Counted from the first letter of the stretch, positions 18,499-27,903 are shown. The stretch is DNA of 64,000 nucleotides from an uncultured Flavobacteriaceae bacterium (GCA_947501845.1 CANMXP010000012.1:62001-126000); one strand, 5' to 3'. Program-made: numbers and translations. The notes: generated by a model from the sequence alone, not told the origin.

Positions 18499-18677
18499 AC
18501 GAATCATTCCAATAAATAAAGTCGCTCTCAAAATGATTAGCAAGTTGCTACTTAAGAATAAAAACTTTTACAATATAGAAAAATCCGATAGCTCCGATAA
18601 AAAATAAAAAAGCGCGGATGAGATTTTGTGCGTTAGATTGGGATGAAGTCTTTAAAAAGAAACTGATTGATAAATAA
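18499..18677 (+). pseudogene. Decayed fecR remnant upstream of the second susC
   Basis: The sequence aligns base by base with the start of the fecR at 2915. AATCATTCCAATAAA matches that gene's codons 2-6, and CTACTTAAGAATAAA followed by AATATAGAAAAATCC matches its codons for LIKNEALGDIDKS. The start codon has become ACG, a base is lost after the sixth codon, and TGA and TAA stops interrupt it. A last recognisable stretch, DWDEVFKKKLIDK then stop, corresponds to the DWKALERKI part. The membrane, FecR and DUF4974 domains are gone. The next intact gene is susC at 18870, matching the fecR-susC order of locus 1. Confidence 0.82.
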
Positions 18678-18869
18678 GTAAACCGTTTTTTGAGCTTGAA
18701 ACTTTTTAAAGGTTAAGTCAGATAGCAATTAGCTAATCATTTTGAGTATACTATTATAATGTAGATTCCTGAAAATAATGCATTCCTAAAAAGAAGGTGC
18801 ATAAATTTTTGAATTTTGGTAAGTAATTAACTGAAGCCCCCTAAAATAAATTAAAAATTTAATGAACCT

Positions 18870-21800
18870 ATGGCCCGTAAATCTAAGGAAATTGAATTAA
18901 GTAGTGTGCTTTTCAGTATAAAGAGAGGACTTATAAAACTCGTCATAAGAACCTTTATAGGCTTATTTTGTACTGCAATGCTCAGTTTTACAACAAAACA
19001 TACGATATCCAAAAATAATATCCTTTTTATAAAAAAGTTACCAGTACAAGAACTTAAAGTTTCAGGTACCGTTACAGATCAATTAGGACTTCCCATAGCT
19101 CATGTAACCGTTTTGATAAAAGGCACAAATAAAGGTAGGGTCACTAATTCAGATGGTCAGTATGCCATAACAGTATCAGGGCCTTCTCAAGAATTGGTCT
19201 TTTCGTCTATAGGTTTTGAAACACAAGAAATAAGAGTCGATAATCAAAGGACTATTAATATTGTCCTTAAAGAAAATATTGGTCAACTGGATGAAATAAC
19301 CATTGAAGCTGGCTATTATAAAACTTCCCAAAGATTGACTACAGGTAGCATTAGTAAACTAGAAGCAAAAACTGTAGAAAAACAACCTGTTAACAATCCG
19401 TTGGCTGCTATTCAAGGGCACTTGCCTGGTGTAAGTATTACCCAGAATACAGGTGTTCCTGGTGGGGATTACCATATTCGAATTCGAGGGCAAAACTTTA
19501 TAGGTCCTGGAGGACCTTTTGATGAGGTTAACAATCCGTTATACATAATAGATGGAGTACCTTACAATTCTGGATCGCTGGAATTGAGTTCCTTAACAGG
19601 TAATATTATTCCTAGCGGAAAGGTAAGTCCGTTAAATACTATAAACTCAGCAGATATAAAAAGTATCGAAGTGCTTAAGGATGCAGATGCTACGGCCATC
19701 TATGGATCTCGTGGTGCGAATGGTGTGGTGTTGATTACGACCAAGAAAGGCAGGGTAGGAAAAACACAGGTTAAGCTTAATGTAAGTAATACATTAAGTG
19801 AAGTTACTGGTTTTGTAGATCTATTGAATACGCAACAGTATTTAGAAATGCGTAGAGAAGCTATTAAAAATGAAGGACTCACACTTGAAACTATACCAAT
19901 TTCATCTCGATCGACCTTTCCCGATTTATATATTTGGAGTCAAGAACGGGATACAGATTGGCAAGAGGTGCTTATTGGGGGTACGGCCCATAGGCACCAT
20001 ACCCAACTGTCCTTTTCGGGAGGCGATGCCCAAACCCAATTTTTGTTAAGTGGAGGGTATTTAACAGAAACCACTGTGTTTCCCGGAGATTCGAAATATA
20101 ATAGAACGTCGGTACATGTTCATGTAAACCACCAGTCGGAGAACCATCGTTTTAAACTCAGTTTTTCTGGAAATTATGGGTCTGATCTAAATAATTTACC
20201 TCCTCAGGATTTTACAAAGGTAGCTGTAGTTTTATCACCAAACGCACCAGCACTTTACAATGATGCTGGTGATTTAAACTGGGAAAATTCTACTTGGAGA
20301 AACCCATTAGCTATATTGGAGCAGGATTACCTAGCAAGGACACATAGTTTTATTGTGAATACGGTATTATCTTATTACCCAATTCCAGCATTGGAATTTA
20401 AAACTAGCTTAGGTTATACAGATTACCGTTTAGAGTCTTATGCAACATTTCCGCATACCAGTTTTGATCCTAATACGACCTCTGGTCAAAATAGCAGTCG
20501 ATCTAGCATTAGCACCAATAATAGTACACGTGAGTCCTGGATTGTAGAGCCGCAGATTAATTGGAAGCACCATTGGGGAGCAGCCAGTTTGAAACTACTT
20601 TTAGGAACCACTTTTCAACAGGATAAGGATGAGCAATTGGGGATGTCTACATCAAATTTTCCTAGCAATGCCCTGTTGCATAATCTGGCAGCAGCGAAAG
20701 ATAAAATGATTATTCTTGATACAGGTACCGAGTATAAGTATCAGGCTGTTTTTGGCAGGATTAACTTTAATTGGAAAGATAAACTAATTCTAAACATAAC
20801 TGGACGTCGGGACGGTTCTTCCCGATTTGGACCAGGTAAGCAATTTGGTAAATTTGGAGCTATTGGGACGGCATGGCTGTTTTCTGAGGAAAATTTCTTT
20901 GAGAATCATTCGATTTTAAGTTTTGGGAAATTACGTGCCAGTTATGGTATAACAGGGAGTGATAAACCACCAGACTATGCTTTTTTGGATACTTATGAGG
21001 TTTCAGGGAACTATAATGGTTCGGGCTTGGCACCAACCCGCTTGTTTAATCCAGATCGAGCCTGGGAAGAAAATAAAAAACTGGAAACAGCTTTAGAGCT
21101 AGGCTTCTTTAAGTACCGTATATTTTTGTCGGCAATCTGGTATCGTAACCGTTCTTCCAATCAGCTGCTCCCTATTCCTTTGCCCGGTACTACGGGATTT
21201 TCTAGTATCAGTGCTAATTTAGATGCCATAATAGAAAATAGAGGTGTTGAGATCGATTTACGTACGGTAAATATTCAAAACGATGCTTTTAAATGGCGTA
21301 CCACTTTTAACATTTCAGCAAATAGAAACAGATTGGTAGTATTTCCAGAACTAGAAAAGTCTACTCTGGCCAATGAGTATTTGGTAGGAAAGTCTTTAGG
21401 GGTTAGGCAACTATATCACGTTTTGGGAGTCAATCCAGAAACAGGTGTATGGCAGTTTGAAGATTATAATAATGATGGCGCTATAGATAAAGATGATCGC
21501 CAATGGCTTGAGGATCTCACACCAAAGTATTTTGGAGGCCTGGGTAATACCTTGACTTATAAAAATATACAGCTGGAGGTATTTTTACAATTTACAAAAC
21601 AAAAAGGGAGAAGCTTTTTTCAATCAGGTGTACTTAATCTTGGAGGTATGGTCCAAAATATGCCTGCATCTATATTGGATCGTTGGCAGCAAATAGGTGA
21701 TGAAAATCCGATACAACGTTATTTCCTATCCGTCAATAATGACGCTACAATAGCATCGAACAGATATAGACATAGCAATGCATCTGTGACGGATGCTTCC

Positions 21801-21998
21801 TTTATTAGATTGCGAAATGTATCGTTAAGTTATACGATGCCTAAGACTATAACAAAGCATACAGATGTAAATGTCTATTTGCAAGGGCAGAACCTGTTCG
21901 TTATTACGGATTATGATGGGGCAGATCCAGAAGTGCAGAGTACATCGGTATTACCTCCATTACGGCAATTTACTTTAGGATTGAATATGACATTTTGA
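18870..21998 (+). CDS. SusC/RagA-family TonB-dependent transporter lacking the STN domain
   Basis: An outer-membrane transporter of 1042 aa, 72 shorter than its relative at 5888. The N-terminal membrane segment (RTFIGLFCTAMLSF) runs after ~20 residues straight into the CarboxypepD_reg-like domain (VSGTVTDQLGLPIAHVTVLI, near residue 64). The STN signalling domain present in the relative is missing. The plug carries the AIYGSRGANGVVLITTKKG signature and the barrel ends GLNMTF. Long segments are nearly identical to the first SusC. No susD follows, only 280 bp of gene-free DNA and a convergent DUF6520 gene. It may use another SusD, or be non-functional in uptake despite an intact frame. Confidence 0.93.
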   Translation: MARKSKEIELSSVLFSIKRGLIKLVIRTFIGLFCTAMLSFTTKHTISKNNILFIKKLPVQELKVSGTVTDQLGLPIAHVTVLIKGTNKGRVTNSDGQYAITVSGPSQELVFSSIGFETQEIRVDNQRTINIVLKENIGQLDEITIEAGYYKTSQRLTTGSISKLEAKTVEKQPVNNPLAAIQGHLPGVSITQNTGVPGGDYHIRIRGQNFIGPGGPFDEVNNPLYIIDGVPYNSGSLELSSLTGNIIPSGKVSPLNTINSADIKSIEVLKDADATAIYGSRGANGVVLITTKKGRVGKTQVKLNVSNTLSEVTGFVDLLNTQQYLEMRREAIKNEGLTLETIPISSRSTFPDLYIWSQERDTDWQEVLIGGTAHRHHTQLSFSGGDAQTQFLLSGGYLTETTVFPGDSKYNRTSVHVHVNHQSENHRFKLSFSGNYGSDLNNLPPQDFTKVAVVLSPNAPALYNDAGDLNWENSTWRNPLAILEQDYLARTHSFIVNTVLSYYPIPALEFKTSLGYTDYRLESYATFPHTSFDPNTTSGQNSSRSSISTNNSTRESWIVEPQINWKHHWGAASLKLLLGTTFQQDKDEQLGMSTSNFPSNALLHNLAAAKDKMIILDTGTEYKYQAVFGRINFNWKDKLILNITGRRDGSSRFGPGKQFGKFGAIGTAWLFSEENFFENHSILSFGKLRASYGITGSDKPPDYAFLDTYEVSGNYNGSGLAPTRLFNPDRAWEENKKLETALELGFFKYRIFLSAIWYRNRSSNQLLPIPLPGTTGFSSISANLDAIIENRGVEIDLRTVNIQNDAFKWRTTFNISANRNRLVVFPELEKSTLANEYLVGKSLGVRQLYHVLGVNPETGVWQFEDYNNDGAIDKDDRQWLEDLTPKYFGGLGNTLTYKNIQLEVFLQFTKQKGRSFFQSGVLNLGGMVQNMPASILDRWQQIGDENPIQRYFLSVNNDATIASNRYRHSNASVTDASFIRLRNVSLSYTMPKTITKHTDVNVYLQGQNLFVITDYDGADPEVQSTSVLPPLRQFTLGLNMTF

Positions 21999-22083
21999 TA
22001 TAGGGAGTCTTGTTAATTCGGAGATATTGAATGTTTTGATTTGTTATGTACTTTCAATGAAATTTTCATTTTAGTAATACTTA

Positions 22084-22130
22084 AGATAAACTTTGGCAAG
22101 AATCCATAAAATCCCAACTAAAGTTTATCT
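22084..22130 (+). terminator. Inverted repeat downstream of the second susC
   Basis: AGATAAACTTT at 22084-22094 and its inverse at 22120-22130 could form an 11-bp stem with a 25-nt loop. No T-run follows, so this is a weak terminator candidate. I see nothing else in 21999-22277. Confidence 0.3.
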
Positions 22131-22277
22131 CAGAACATTATACAGGTTGAAGTTGATGTATTATTTAATTTAGATATTATTTTATTGAAATTTAAATGCT
22201 TACAGTAATTGATGCAAGTTCAATAAATTAATACAAGAAACCAAAATGAGTAGCTTTTCCTCTAGTCCTCTTCAAAA

Positions 22278-22577
22278 CTAATCTAAACCTTCATACAAAA
22301 GAACATTACATGGAGATATACTGTTCAGTTTTTGATATACTTGATGAATGCTAAAACCTACTACAATAGTACATACAGGGTTGTATGAAGACGTACAATC
22401 ACAGTTAATTGGAGATGCTATTGTACAACTAAGTTCATCAGGGTTTTGGAACCACCCGGAAGTAACCACAATATCATCTGCCATATTGTTCCCGTTAGGA
22501 GCAAAAGCAAGTGAAGCAGTGATAGCCAGTATCAATGCAAAAGCTGGTAAAACGATTTTAAAAAATGTTGTTTTCAT
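22278..22577 (-). CDS. DUF6520-family small exported protein, second copy
   Basis: A 99-aa protein with nearly the same signal peptide as the protein at 14242 (FKIVLPAFALILAITASLAF). The mature part starts GWFQNPDELSC and has five cysteines (SC, NC, DC, VC, PC) in about 65 residues. It stands alone, convergent with the second susC, and its upstream region carries two-box site 2. Function is unknown. The repeated pairing of a SusC locus with a DUF6520 gene suggests a linked role or joint duplication. Confidence 0.78.
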   Translation of the reverse strand: MKTTFFKIVLPAFALILAITASLAFAPNGNNMADDIVVTSGWFQNPDELSCTIASPINCDCTSSYNPVCTIVVGFSIHQVYQKLNSISPCNVLLYEGLD

Positions 22578-22658
22578 AATATAAATATTTAAAAGTTAAT
22601 AAATCATGTATACTTGAATTTAAATTACTGATAATCAATGGTTAACAATTGTTTTAAT

Positions 22659-22713
22659 GCATATTACTCATTAAAACTTATTTTTAAAGGATAAATACTT
22701 GTCTTAGACGGAT
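22659..22713 (-). promoter_or_regulatory. Two-box activator site 2 (second DUF6520 gene)
   Basis: GGAT at 22689 and 22710, 21 bp apart, with CTTGTCT between. At the expected -7 position the leftward strand reads TAATATGC, only a partial match to TAnnTTTG, but the spacing is the same as at the other sites. It lies 82-136 bp upstream of the gene start. The rest of 22714-23159 shows no gene. Confidence 0.5.
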
Positions 22714-23159
22714 TTGTTAGTGAGGATTAGCATTTTGCGTGTCTATAAGATATACTTTGACTACGCACCACAGTACAAGAGTTTAGTATGATATGTGACA
22801 CAAAATAGGTATTCATTAGATTTTAAGCCTATTATTAAAATCTGTAGAATAATAAATAAAGATCTTTATGTGATTTCTCCTGTTGTCGAAATGACTTGAA
22901 AAGATAAATTTATGTATTTTGAGTTGTGTTGAATTGAGTTACGGTTGGGGTTTCACATGATTTTGGCATTTCAATGTATGATATGACATTTCATTTATTC
23001 GAATCGTACTATTAAATTATAGTTAGCTCGAGTAAAGTGCTATCAGTATTTTTAATATTATGAGTTACAATATTTCAAGCTAACTATAAGCAAAGTCTCT
23101 GTTCTTTATTCTAGTAGGAAAGCGGTCTTAATTCTTTTAGCTACAAGTAATCTAGAAGA

Positions 23160-23231
23160 AAAAACCAGAGCGCACTTTTTTTGTTGTGAAAAGGATTCTA
23201 AAAACTTAAAAAGATTTTGCTCTGGTTTTTT
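23160..23231. terminator. Long-loop terminator-like inverted repeat
   Basis: AAAACCAGAGC at 23161-23171 and GCTCTGGTTTT at 23219-23229 form a perfect 11-bp stem flanked by A- and T-runs on both sides. It lies just beyond the stop of the 206-aa gene (-). The loop of about 47 nt is long for a simple terminator. Confidence 0.55.
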
Positions 23232-23267
23232 GGGGATCTGTTTATGGTAGTAAACCCTTATTTCTTA

Positions 23268-23888
23268 CTATAAAGTAATAAGAGGTAGATGGTCCAATTT
23301 GGATAAGGATTCACTTGATTTTATCTGTTTAATAAGATCGGCTCTGTCTATACCAAAGGCACTGGATAAATAATGAAGCTTTGTTTTTTTTCCTTTTGAA
23401 TCATCAGAAGTTGTAAAAAAGCAATGCCAATGCTCGCCACAATCGATAATTTTGGCAACCGATTTAAAATCTTTCTTAGAGAATTCGGAGATGTATTGGC
23501 TTAATGTATATCCAAATTCGTGATAAGCAGTAAAAATAAAAGATGTTAAAGTTTCCAGTGAAAGAAAGAACCCATCAAGTAATTTTTCTTGATCCTTTTT
23601 CTTATTGGTTTTTAAAAGTTGCATTAAATTATTTGGGGTTTTTATTTTTTGAAAATCACTTTTTAGTTTTAACCAATGTAAATGAGCACTTTTAAATATT
23701 TCACTGCTCGTAGCAGTAAGTTCCTTTTCACCAGTCACTTCTTCTTTAGGAACACCGTTTAAAATCATTTGTTTTACAATAATGTCACTGCCGTATTGCT
23801 TGATAGGGTTTTTCTTTTCAAATTCGCTATCATCAAAAGCTATGAGTTTCTTATTGGTCTTCTTATGTGTAAATATGCGGTGTAACAT
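23268..23888 (-). CDS. Hypothetical protein, 206 aa
   Basis: I do not recognise this protein. It is lysine-rich and soluble, with no signal peptide or membrane helix. Visible features are an N-terminal FTHKKTNKKLIAFDD, a central helical section (FFLSLETLTSFIFTAYHEFG) and a section with aromatic, Cys and His residues (IIDCGEHWHCFF). The ATG at 23888 has a two-box promoter (site 3) 30-84 bp upstream, and a terminator-like repeat follows the stop, so it looks like a one-gene transcription unit that belongs to the local regulon. Confidence 0.65.
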   Translation of the reverse strand: MLHRIFTHKKTNKKLIAFDDSEFEKKNPIKQYGSDIIVKQMILNGVPKEEVTGEKELTATSSEIFKSAHLHWLKLKSDFQKIKTPNNLMQLLKTNKKKDQEKLLDGFFLSLETLTSFIFTAYHEFGYTLSQYISEFSKKDFKSVAKIIDCGEHWHCFFTTSDDSKGKKTKLHYLSSAFGIDRADLIKQIKSSESLSKLDHLPLITL

Positions 23889-23917
23889 TGTTTTTTTTGA
23901 TTGCGGGTGACTTTATA

Positions 23918-23972
23918 CAAAAGTCGAAAATTAAACTTATTCTAAAAGGATAATAAATTACCTGAGAGGGAT
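23918..23972 (-). promoter_or_regulatory. Two-box activator site 3 (206-aa gene)
   Basis: GGAT at 23948 and 23969, 21 bp apart. CAAA at 23918-23921 gives GACTTTTG on the leftward strand as the -7 element, 27 bp from the nearer box as at site 1. It is 30 bp upstream of the gene's ATG. Confidence 0.6.
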
Positions 23973-24087
23973 TTGTTAGTCCATACTTAACACGTGGTAT
24001 AAAAACTTGATTTTATTAAGTTTGTAGGACGCATTAAAAATTGCAATTCGAGCCCATACTAAACGTTCCTATGTTGAGTTTCTTGAA

Positions 24088-24147
24088 CTAAATTTTGGAT
24101 AAATGTTTCAGTATTTTATCTAAAGGAATCTCAGGTTTAATTTTCAT
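24088..24147 (-). CDS. Possible 19-aa small ORF after two-box site 4
   Basis: An ATG followed by 18 sense codons encodes MKIKPEIPLDKILKHLSKI, amphipathic and lysine-rich. It lies about 120 bp downstream (leftward) of the site 4 promoter, after an inverted repeat (CTAGGTAGT / ACTACCTAG). No homologue is known to me and an ORF this short can arise by chance, so this is a weak call. Confidence 0.2.
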   Translation of the reverse strand: MKIKPEIPLDKILKHLSKI

Positions 24148-24266
24148 TATAATTTATATTTTAGTTAAAACTAGGTAGTCTCATTTAAAAAGCGATTTTT
24201 AGAACAACTCAAATTAGCACTACCTAGCTTAAGGGGGATAATTATTAAGCGAATTTAAATCGATTA

Positions 24267-24321
24267 CAAATGTAGATGATGGAATTTAGCTGATAAGGAA
24301 TAAAAATTACCTGAGAGGGAT
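24267..24321 (-). promoter_or_regulatory. Two-box activator site 4, no annotated target
   Basis: GGAA at 24297 and GGAT at 24318, 21 bp apart, with ATTACCT between as at site 3. CAAA at 24267-24270 keeps the 27-bp spacing. The nearest leftward gene is the 206-aa gene, about 380 bp away and with its own site. Confidence 0.5.
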
Positions 24322-24475
24322 TAATTCTACCTAAAATCTAAAGAATATATAATTTGTTTGTGCTGATTATGTGTTTTTTGAATAATTTATAGTTTTATTT
24401 CTGCTGAGTTTGTTGAAGCGAAAACCGAATTAAATCAGTAGATTTTATTAAAAGGAAGGCCATTCCAAGATTAAT

Positions 24476-24605
24476 TTCAGTTACGCTCAATCACCTAAAT
24501 CCCTATAAAAAAGATGGTCGTGCGCAACCGAAATTAGATATCAGACAACGCAAATATCGATGATAAGATTTAACTAAAAAGGATTAAGACTTATCTAAAA
24601 AGGAT
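24476..24605 (-). promoter_or_regulatory. Promoter-hairpin repeat with two-box site 5
   Basis: GGAT at 24581 and 24602 (21 bp apart) and CAAATATC at 24551, giving GATATTTG leftward. Directly downstream of this promoter is a stem-loop with arms at 24516-24532 and 24476-24492 (TTCGGTTGCGC and its near inverse). The whole ~130-bp unit recurs at 24698-24836 and 27904-28045. No gene follows it leftward before site 4. A short structured RNA is possible. Confidence 0.5.
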
Positions 24606-24697
24606 GACTTGTCAATTTGGCTTAGTGCTAGGTGTTAAAAATGTTAGGTATTGTTGGTGAGTGTGTTATATCTGATTGAGGACCGTTAATTTTTTGT

Positions 24698-24836
24698 TTC
24701 GGCTACGCTCAATCTGAAGAATCCAACGAAATGGTGATTGGGCGCAACCGAAGTCAAAAAGACAAAAATTACTAACCGCAACAAATATCGATGATAAGAT
24801 TTAATTTAAATGGATTAAAACTTATCTGTAAGGGAT
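24698..24836 (-). promoter_or_regulatory. Promoter-hairpin repeat with two-box site 6
   Basis: GGAT at 24812 and 24833 (21 bp apart), CAAATATC at 24782 with 27-bp spacing, and a 17-bp stem with arms 24736-24752 and 24698-24714 (two G-T pairs, one mismatch) about 30 nt into the presumed transcript. No open frame follows. The unit closely matches 24476-24605. The interval 23973-24964 holds no recognisable gene other than these repeats. Confidence 0.5.
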
Positions 24837-24964
24837 TTTGCGCAATTATACTGGTTTTAACCAAATAAAAATTCCTCGGTGATTTGCTTCTAAGCCATCA
24901 TTACGACTGCTGTTTCCGCTTTAGTAACGAATTAATTTCTGTAAAAGCAGAAATTTAAATACCT

Positions 24965-27628
24965 CTAAAAATTATTAAACTTCCAACTAAAGCTTAGCAT
25001 AAAGTATTGCTTAAGCACTTTGTTTTGAGAATCTTGAATGTAGTTTTTTGTGGCAATACGTCTAACGTTTGTATTTTGGTTCAATAAATCGTAAACCTTT
25101 AAAGATAAAATACCATGGTCTTTAAATATCGTATAGGCTAAAGTTGTGTTCCAAAACCAGGCACTTTTTTGAAAACCTTCTGCAACGTTTGGGTTATAAT
25201 TAAAACTAATATCGTGTCGCCATTCTAATTGTTTAGGAACAAATGTTGTTATTTGTAGCCCAGCAGAATGATTAATAAATTCTTGGTCTTCAAAATCGTT
25301 CAAATCAAAAGTGGTTTTATTAATTGATAATCTGTAATTTGGTACGACCATCATAACCTGATCCCAAGCAAATGTGATACCAATATGAGGTGTTAACGAG
25401 ATATTGTTTGAAACATATTGAACGTCATTATTAAAGTTAACCGATCTATTAATACCTGTGGATAGACCAGCATGGTATTTAATTGTTTTTAAGGAGTCTA
25501 TTTTTATAGTTTTATTATAACTGCCACCAGCGTTTAAGCTATAGCCTCCATTTACATTGTCATAGCTGGTGTTTCTTACAAAATTATCATCAATGGTTGT
25601 TTTGGTCACCACTTGATTGTTGTTTAAATTGGCATAAATATGCCCAAAGAACCCATGGCGTTTTTGAAAATTGAATGTATTATACCCAAAATAAAAACTA
25701 TGCGTGTTTGCAGGTTTTAGATTAGGATTTCCGGTTACTGTATTTAAAGGATTTGAGATGTCTTGAAAGGGCTGTAGTTGTGATAGTTGTGGGGGAATAT
25801 TATCTAGGCCATAACTGGCATATACATACGATTTTGGATTGAATTGATAATGAAAATTCGATCGCAGCTCTACAGTTTCAAAATGACGTGCCAAACTTAG
25901 ATCTGGCCTCAAAAAATCACTATTTTTTAAGGCTCTAAAGACATACCCCATTTCGGAGCTAACAGACCATTTCTCTTTCTTATATGTTAGTTTCAAAGCT
26001 GGAGTACTTCTTGTATTTGTATACTTAAAATCTGTACTCAAGTCTTCATTAAATATGGTGAAATCTTGAGTGCTTGTATCAAAAGTATAAGTACTCTTTA
26101 TATTTTCCTGTTTGTCATGTCTGTAATTAAACTTAAGATCTAAAAACAAGCCCTTCGCTATTAATGGCCATCTGAGGGATATATTGGTATAAAAACCTTT
26201 AGATTTCTGGTCGCTATCAGTAAATAAATTTCTATTAATTTCTTCTGGATTGTCTCCAAAAATATTGGTTTCAGAATTTAAAAAATTATTGGCTTCTATG
26301 GTTTCGTACTTATTAGACATGTTAAATTTTAAATATGCTCCATGTATACCTAATCGTTTTGTGACATCTAAATAGTTGTTAAAATTTTTATTTGTTGTTT
26401 CTGCAAATGAAGACAAACTGGATTGATTTGTCAGGACATTTTCTTCACTTCTGGAAGTTTCACTTCCTAAGGTTTCTATTTTATTTTTAGAAATGTTAAA
26501 TGCTGGGTTAATATTGATTAAGAGCGTAGAATCGATTTCGATATTAAACCCTAAACGAACATTGTGATTTTCACCCTCGTTATGCGATTTTGTGTTGGAG
26601 TTACTTGTGTATCTCGAATCTGGAAGAATATTGATTTGTTGTGTAGTACGTTCATTTTCTGAACGCGTTCCAGAGAAAAAATAATTGGCAGAAATATCAT
26701 GTTTTTTTCTCAATTTATCAATGTAATTCGAACCATAATTGCGAGATATAGTAATTCCTTGCCCACTTGTAAGGCCACTTCTAAAACTAAATCCAGGTGA
26801 ATTTATATTGTTACCTCCGGCAAGAAGGCTAATACGTTGACTATTGTTGAAGAGGTTATACATCCCAGCAAACTCATAACGTTTGTTAGTACCTGTGCCA
26901 GCTGCAACCTGCCCAAAAGCACCATCGTTGTTTTCTTCTTTTATAACGAGATTGATCGTTTTTTTTTCTTTACTGCCTTCATCACCAGCAAAAGCTTCTG
27001 CTTTGGTTTTTGTATCCGTGATTTGGATGTTATCAATGATTTCTTTTTTTAAATATCTTGTCGTTATAGTTGGGTCATTGCTAAAAAATGGTTTTCCATT
27101 TACCAAAATATTGTCTACTTCTTTTCCGTTTATAGTTATTTTGCCAGTATCATTAACTTCTACTCCTGGTAATTGTTTTAATAAATCTTCAACATTGGCA
27201 TCTTTTTTAGTTTTAAAAGAAGTAGCATTAAACTTTAAGGTATCTTTTTTTATAACGACAGGAGGACTAACCTTTATAAGGACTTCCTCTAAAGCACTAA
27301 GGTCTGTTTTTAGATTAATAATGTTTAGGTCGATGGTTTCCTTGTCTAAATGAATAGCTTGAAAGTGGGGCTGATACCCAATATAGGAAATATAAAGATT
27401 TAAACGTTTATCTGCTGTTTTGCCTTCTAAAGAAAAATAGCCATTTTTATCTGAAATGGTATAAGTAATCAAAGAGCTATCCTTAACACGTTCTAAATGA
27501 ATAGTTGCTGCCTCTAAAGCTGTTTTCTCGGCTTCTGTTATTAAAGTTCCAGAGATTTTAAAAGGCTTCGTTTGTGAGAAAGATACCGTTATGCAGAGTA
27601 TTGTATATACAAAAAAACAATATTTCAC
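24965..27628 (-). CDS. TonB-dependent receptor-like outer-membrane beta-barrel protein
   Basis: An 887-aa outer-membrane protein of the OMP_b-brl_3 type. The start is GTG, opening a signal peptide (VYTILCITVSFSQ). Residues ~22-110 are a CarboxypepD_reg-like domain (KISGTLITEAE; DKNGYFSLEG). A plug-like domain follows (DLLKQLPGVEVNDTGKITI; ILVNGKPFF), then a ~600-residue barrel ending in an aromatic strand (FMLSFSWKFNNF). It is not a SusC: it lacks the SusC signature and has no SusD neighbour. Its substrate is unknown. The leader of ~360 nt carries promoter-hairpin unit 7. Confidence 0.88.
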   Translation of the reverse strand: MKYCFFVYTILCITVSFSQTKPFKISGTLITEAEKTALEAATIHLERVKDSSLITYTISDKNGYFSLEGKTADKRLNLYISYIGYQPHFQAIHLDKETIDLNIINLKTDLSALEEVLIKVSPPVVIKKDTLKFNATSFKTKKDANVEDLLKQLPGVEVNDTGKITINGKEVDNILVNGKPFFSNDPTITTRYLKKEIIDNIQITDTKTKAEAFAGDEGSKEKKTINLVIKEENNDGAFGQVAAGTGTNKRYEFAGMYNLFNNSQRISLLAGGNNINSPGFSFRSGLTSGQGITISRNYGSNYIDKLRKKHDISANYFFSGTRSENERTTQQINILPDSRYTSNSNTKSHNEGENHNVRLGFNIEIDSTLLININPAFNISKNKIETLGSETSRSEENVLTNQSSLSSFAETTNKNFNNYLDVTKRLGIHGAYLKFNMSNKYETIEANNFLNSETNIFGDNPEEINRNLFTDSDQKSKGFYTNISLRWPLIAKGLFLDLKFNYRHDKQENIKSTYTFDTSTQDFTIFNEDLSTDFKYTNTRSTPALKLTYKKEKWSVSSEMGYVFRALKNSDFLRPDLSLARHFETVELRSNFHYQFNPKSYVYASYGLDNIPPQLSQLQPFQDISNPLNTVTGNPNLKPANTHSFYFGYNTFNFQKRHGFFGHIYANLNNNQVVTKTTIDDNFVRNTSYDNVNGGYSLNAGGSYNKTIKIDSLKTIKYHAGLSTGINRSVNFNNDVQYVSNNISLTPHIGITFAWDQVMMVVPNYRLSINKTTFDLNDFEDQEFINHSAGLQITTFVPKQLEWRHDISFNYNPNVAEGFQKSAWFWNTTLAYTIFKDHGILSLKVYDLLNQNTNVRRIATKNYIQDSQNKVLKQYFMLSFSWKFNNF

Positions 27629-27903
27629 ACGTTTAAATTTTAATTACCTGCCTATGAACTAATATTAAAATATGGAATCTATATGTACATAGTGTCTTCA
27701 CATGGAGCATTTTAAATACTAATAAAAATAAATGTCTCTTTATTGTTATGGAGGCATTAGCTACGTATCCTTTAATATGAACATTATTTTGAACCTTACT
27801 GTAGGTTCTTAAAGCGGGTGTCTTTTTGTTAATACACAATAATATAGTTGTCAATGGGTACTATTGACTTATTATTCAGTCTTTAAAATTTTGTCCTTTT
27901 CAA

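Noticed and set aside
22000-22277. Remnant susD after the second susC
   Set aside because: I looked for SusD-like stretches such as RWFDLKR or the lipobox-DDF start and found none.
27633-27854. 73-aa minus-strand frame upstream of the TonB-type gene
   Set aside because: No domain and no ribosome binding site; it lies in the long leader after promoter-hairpin unit 7.
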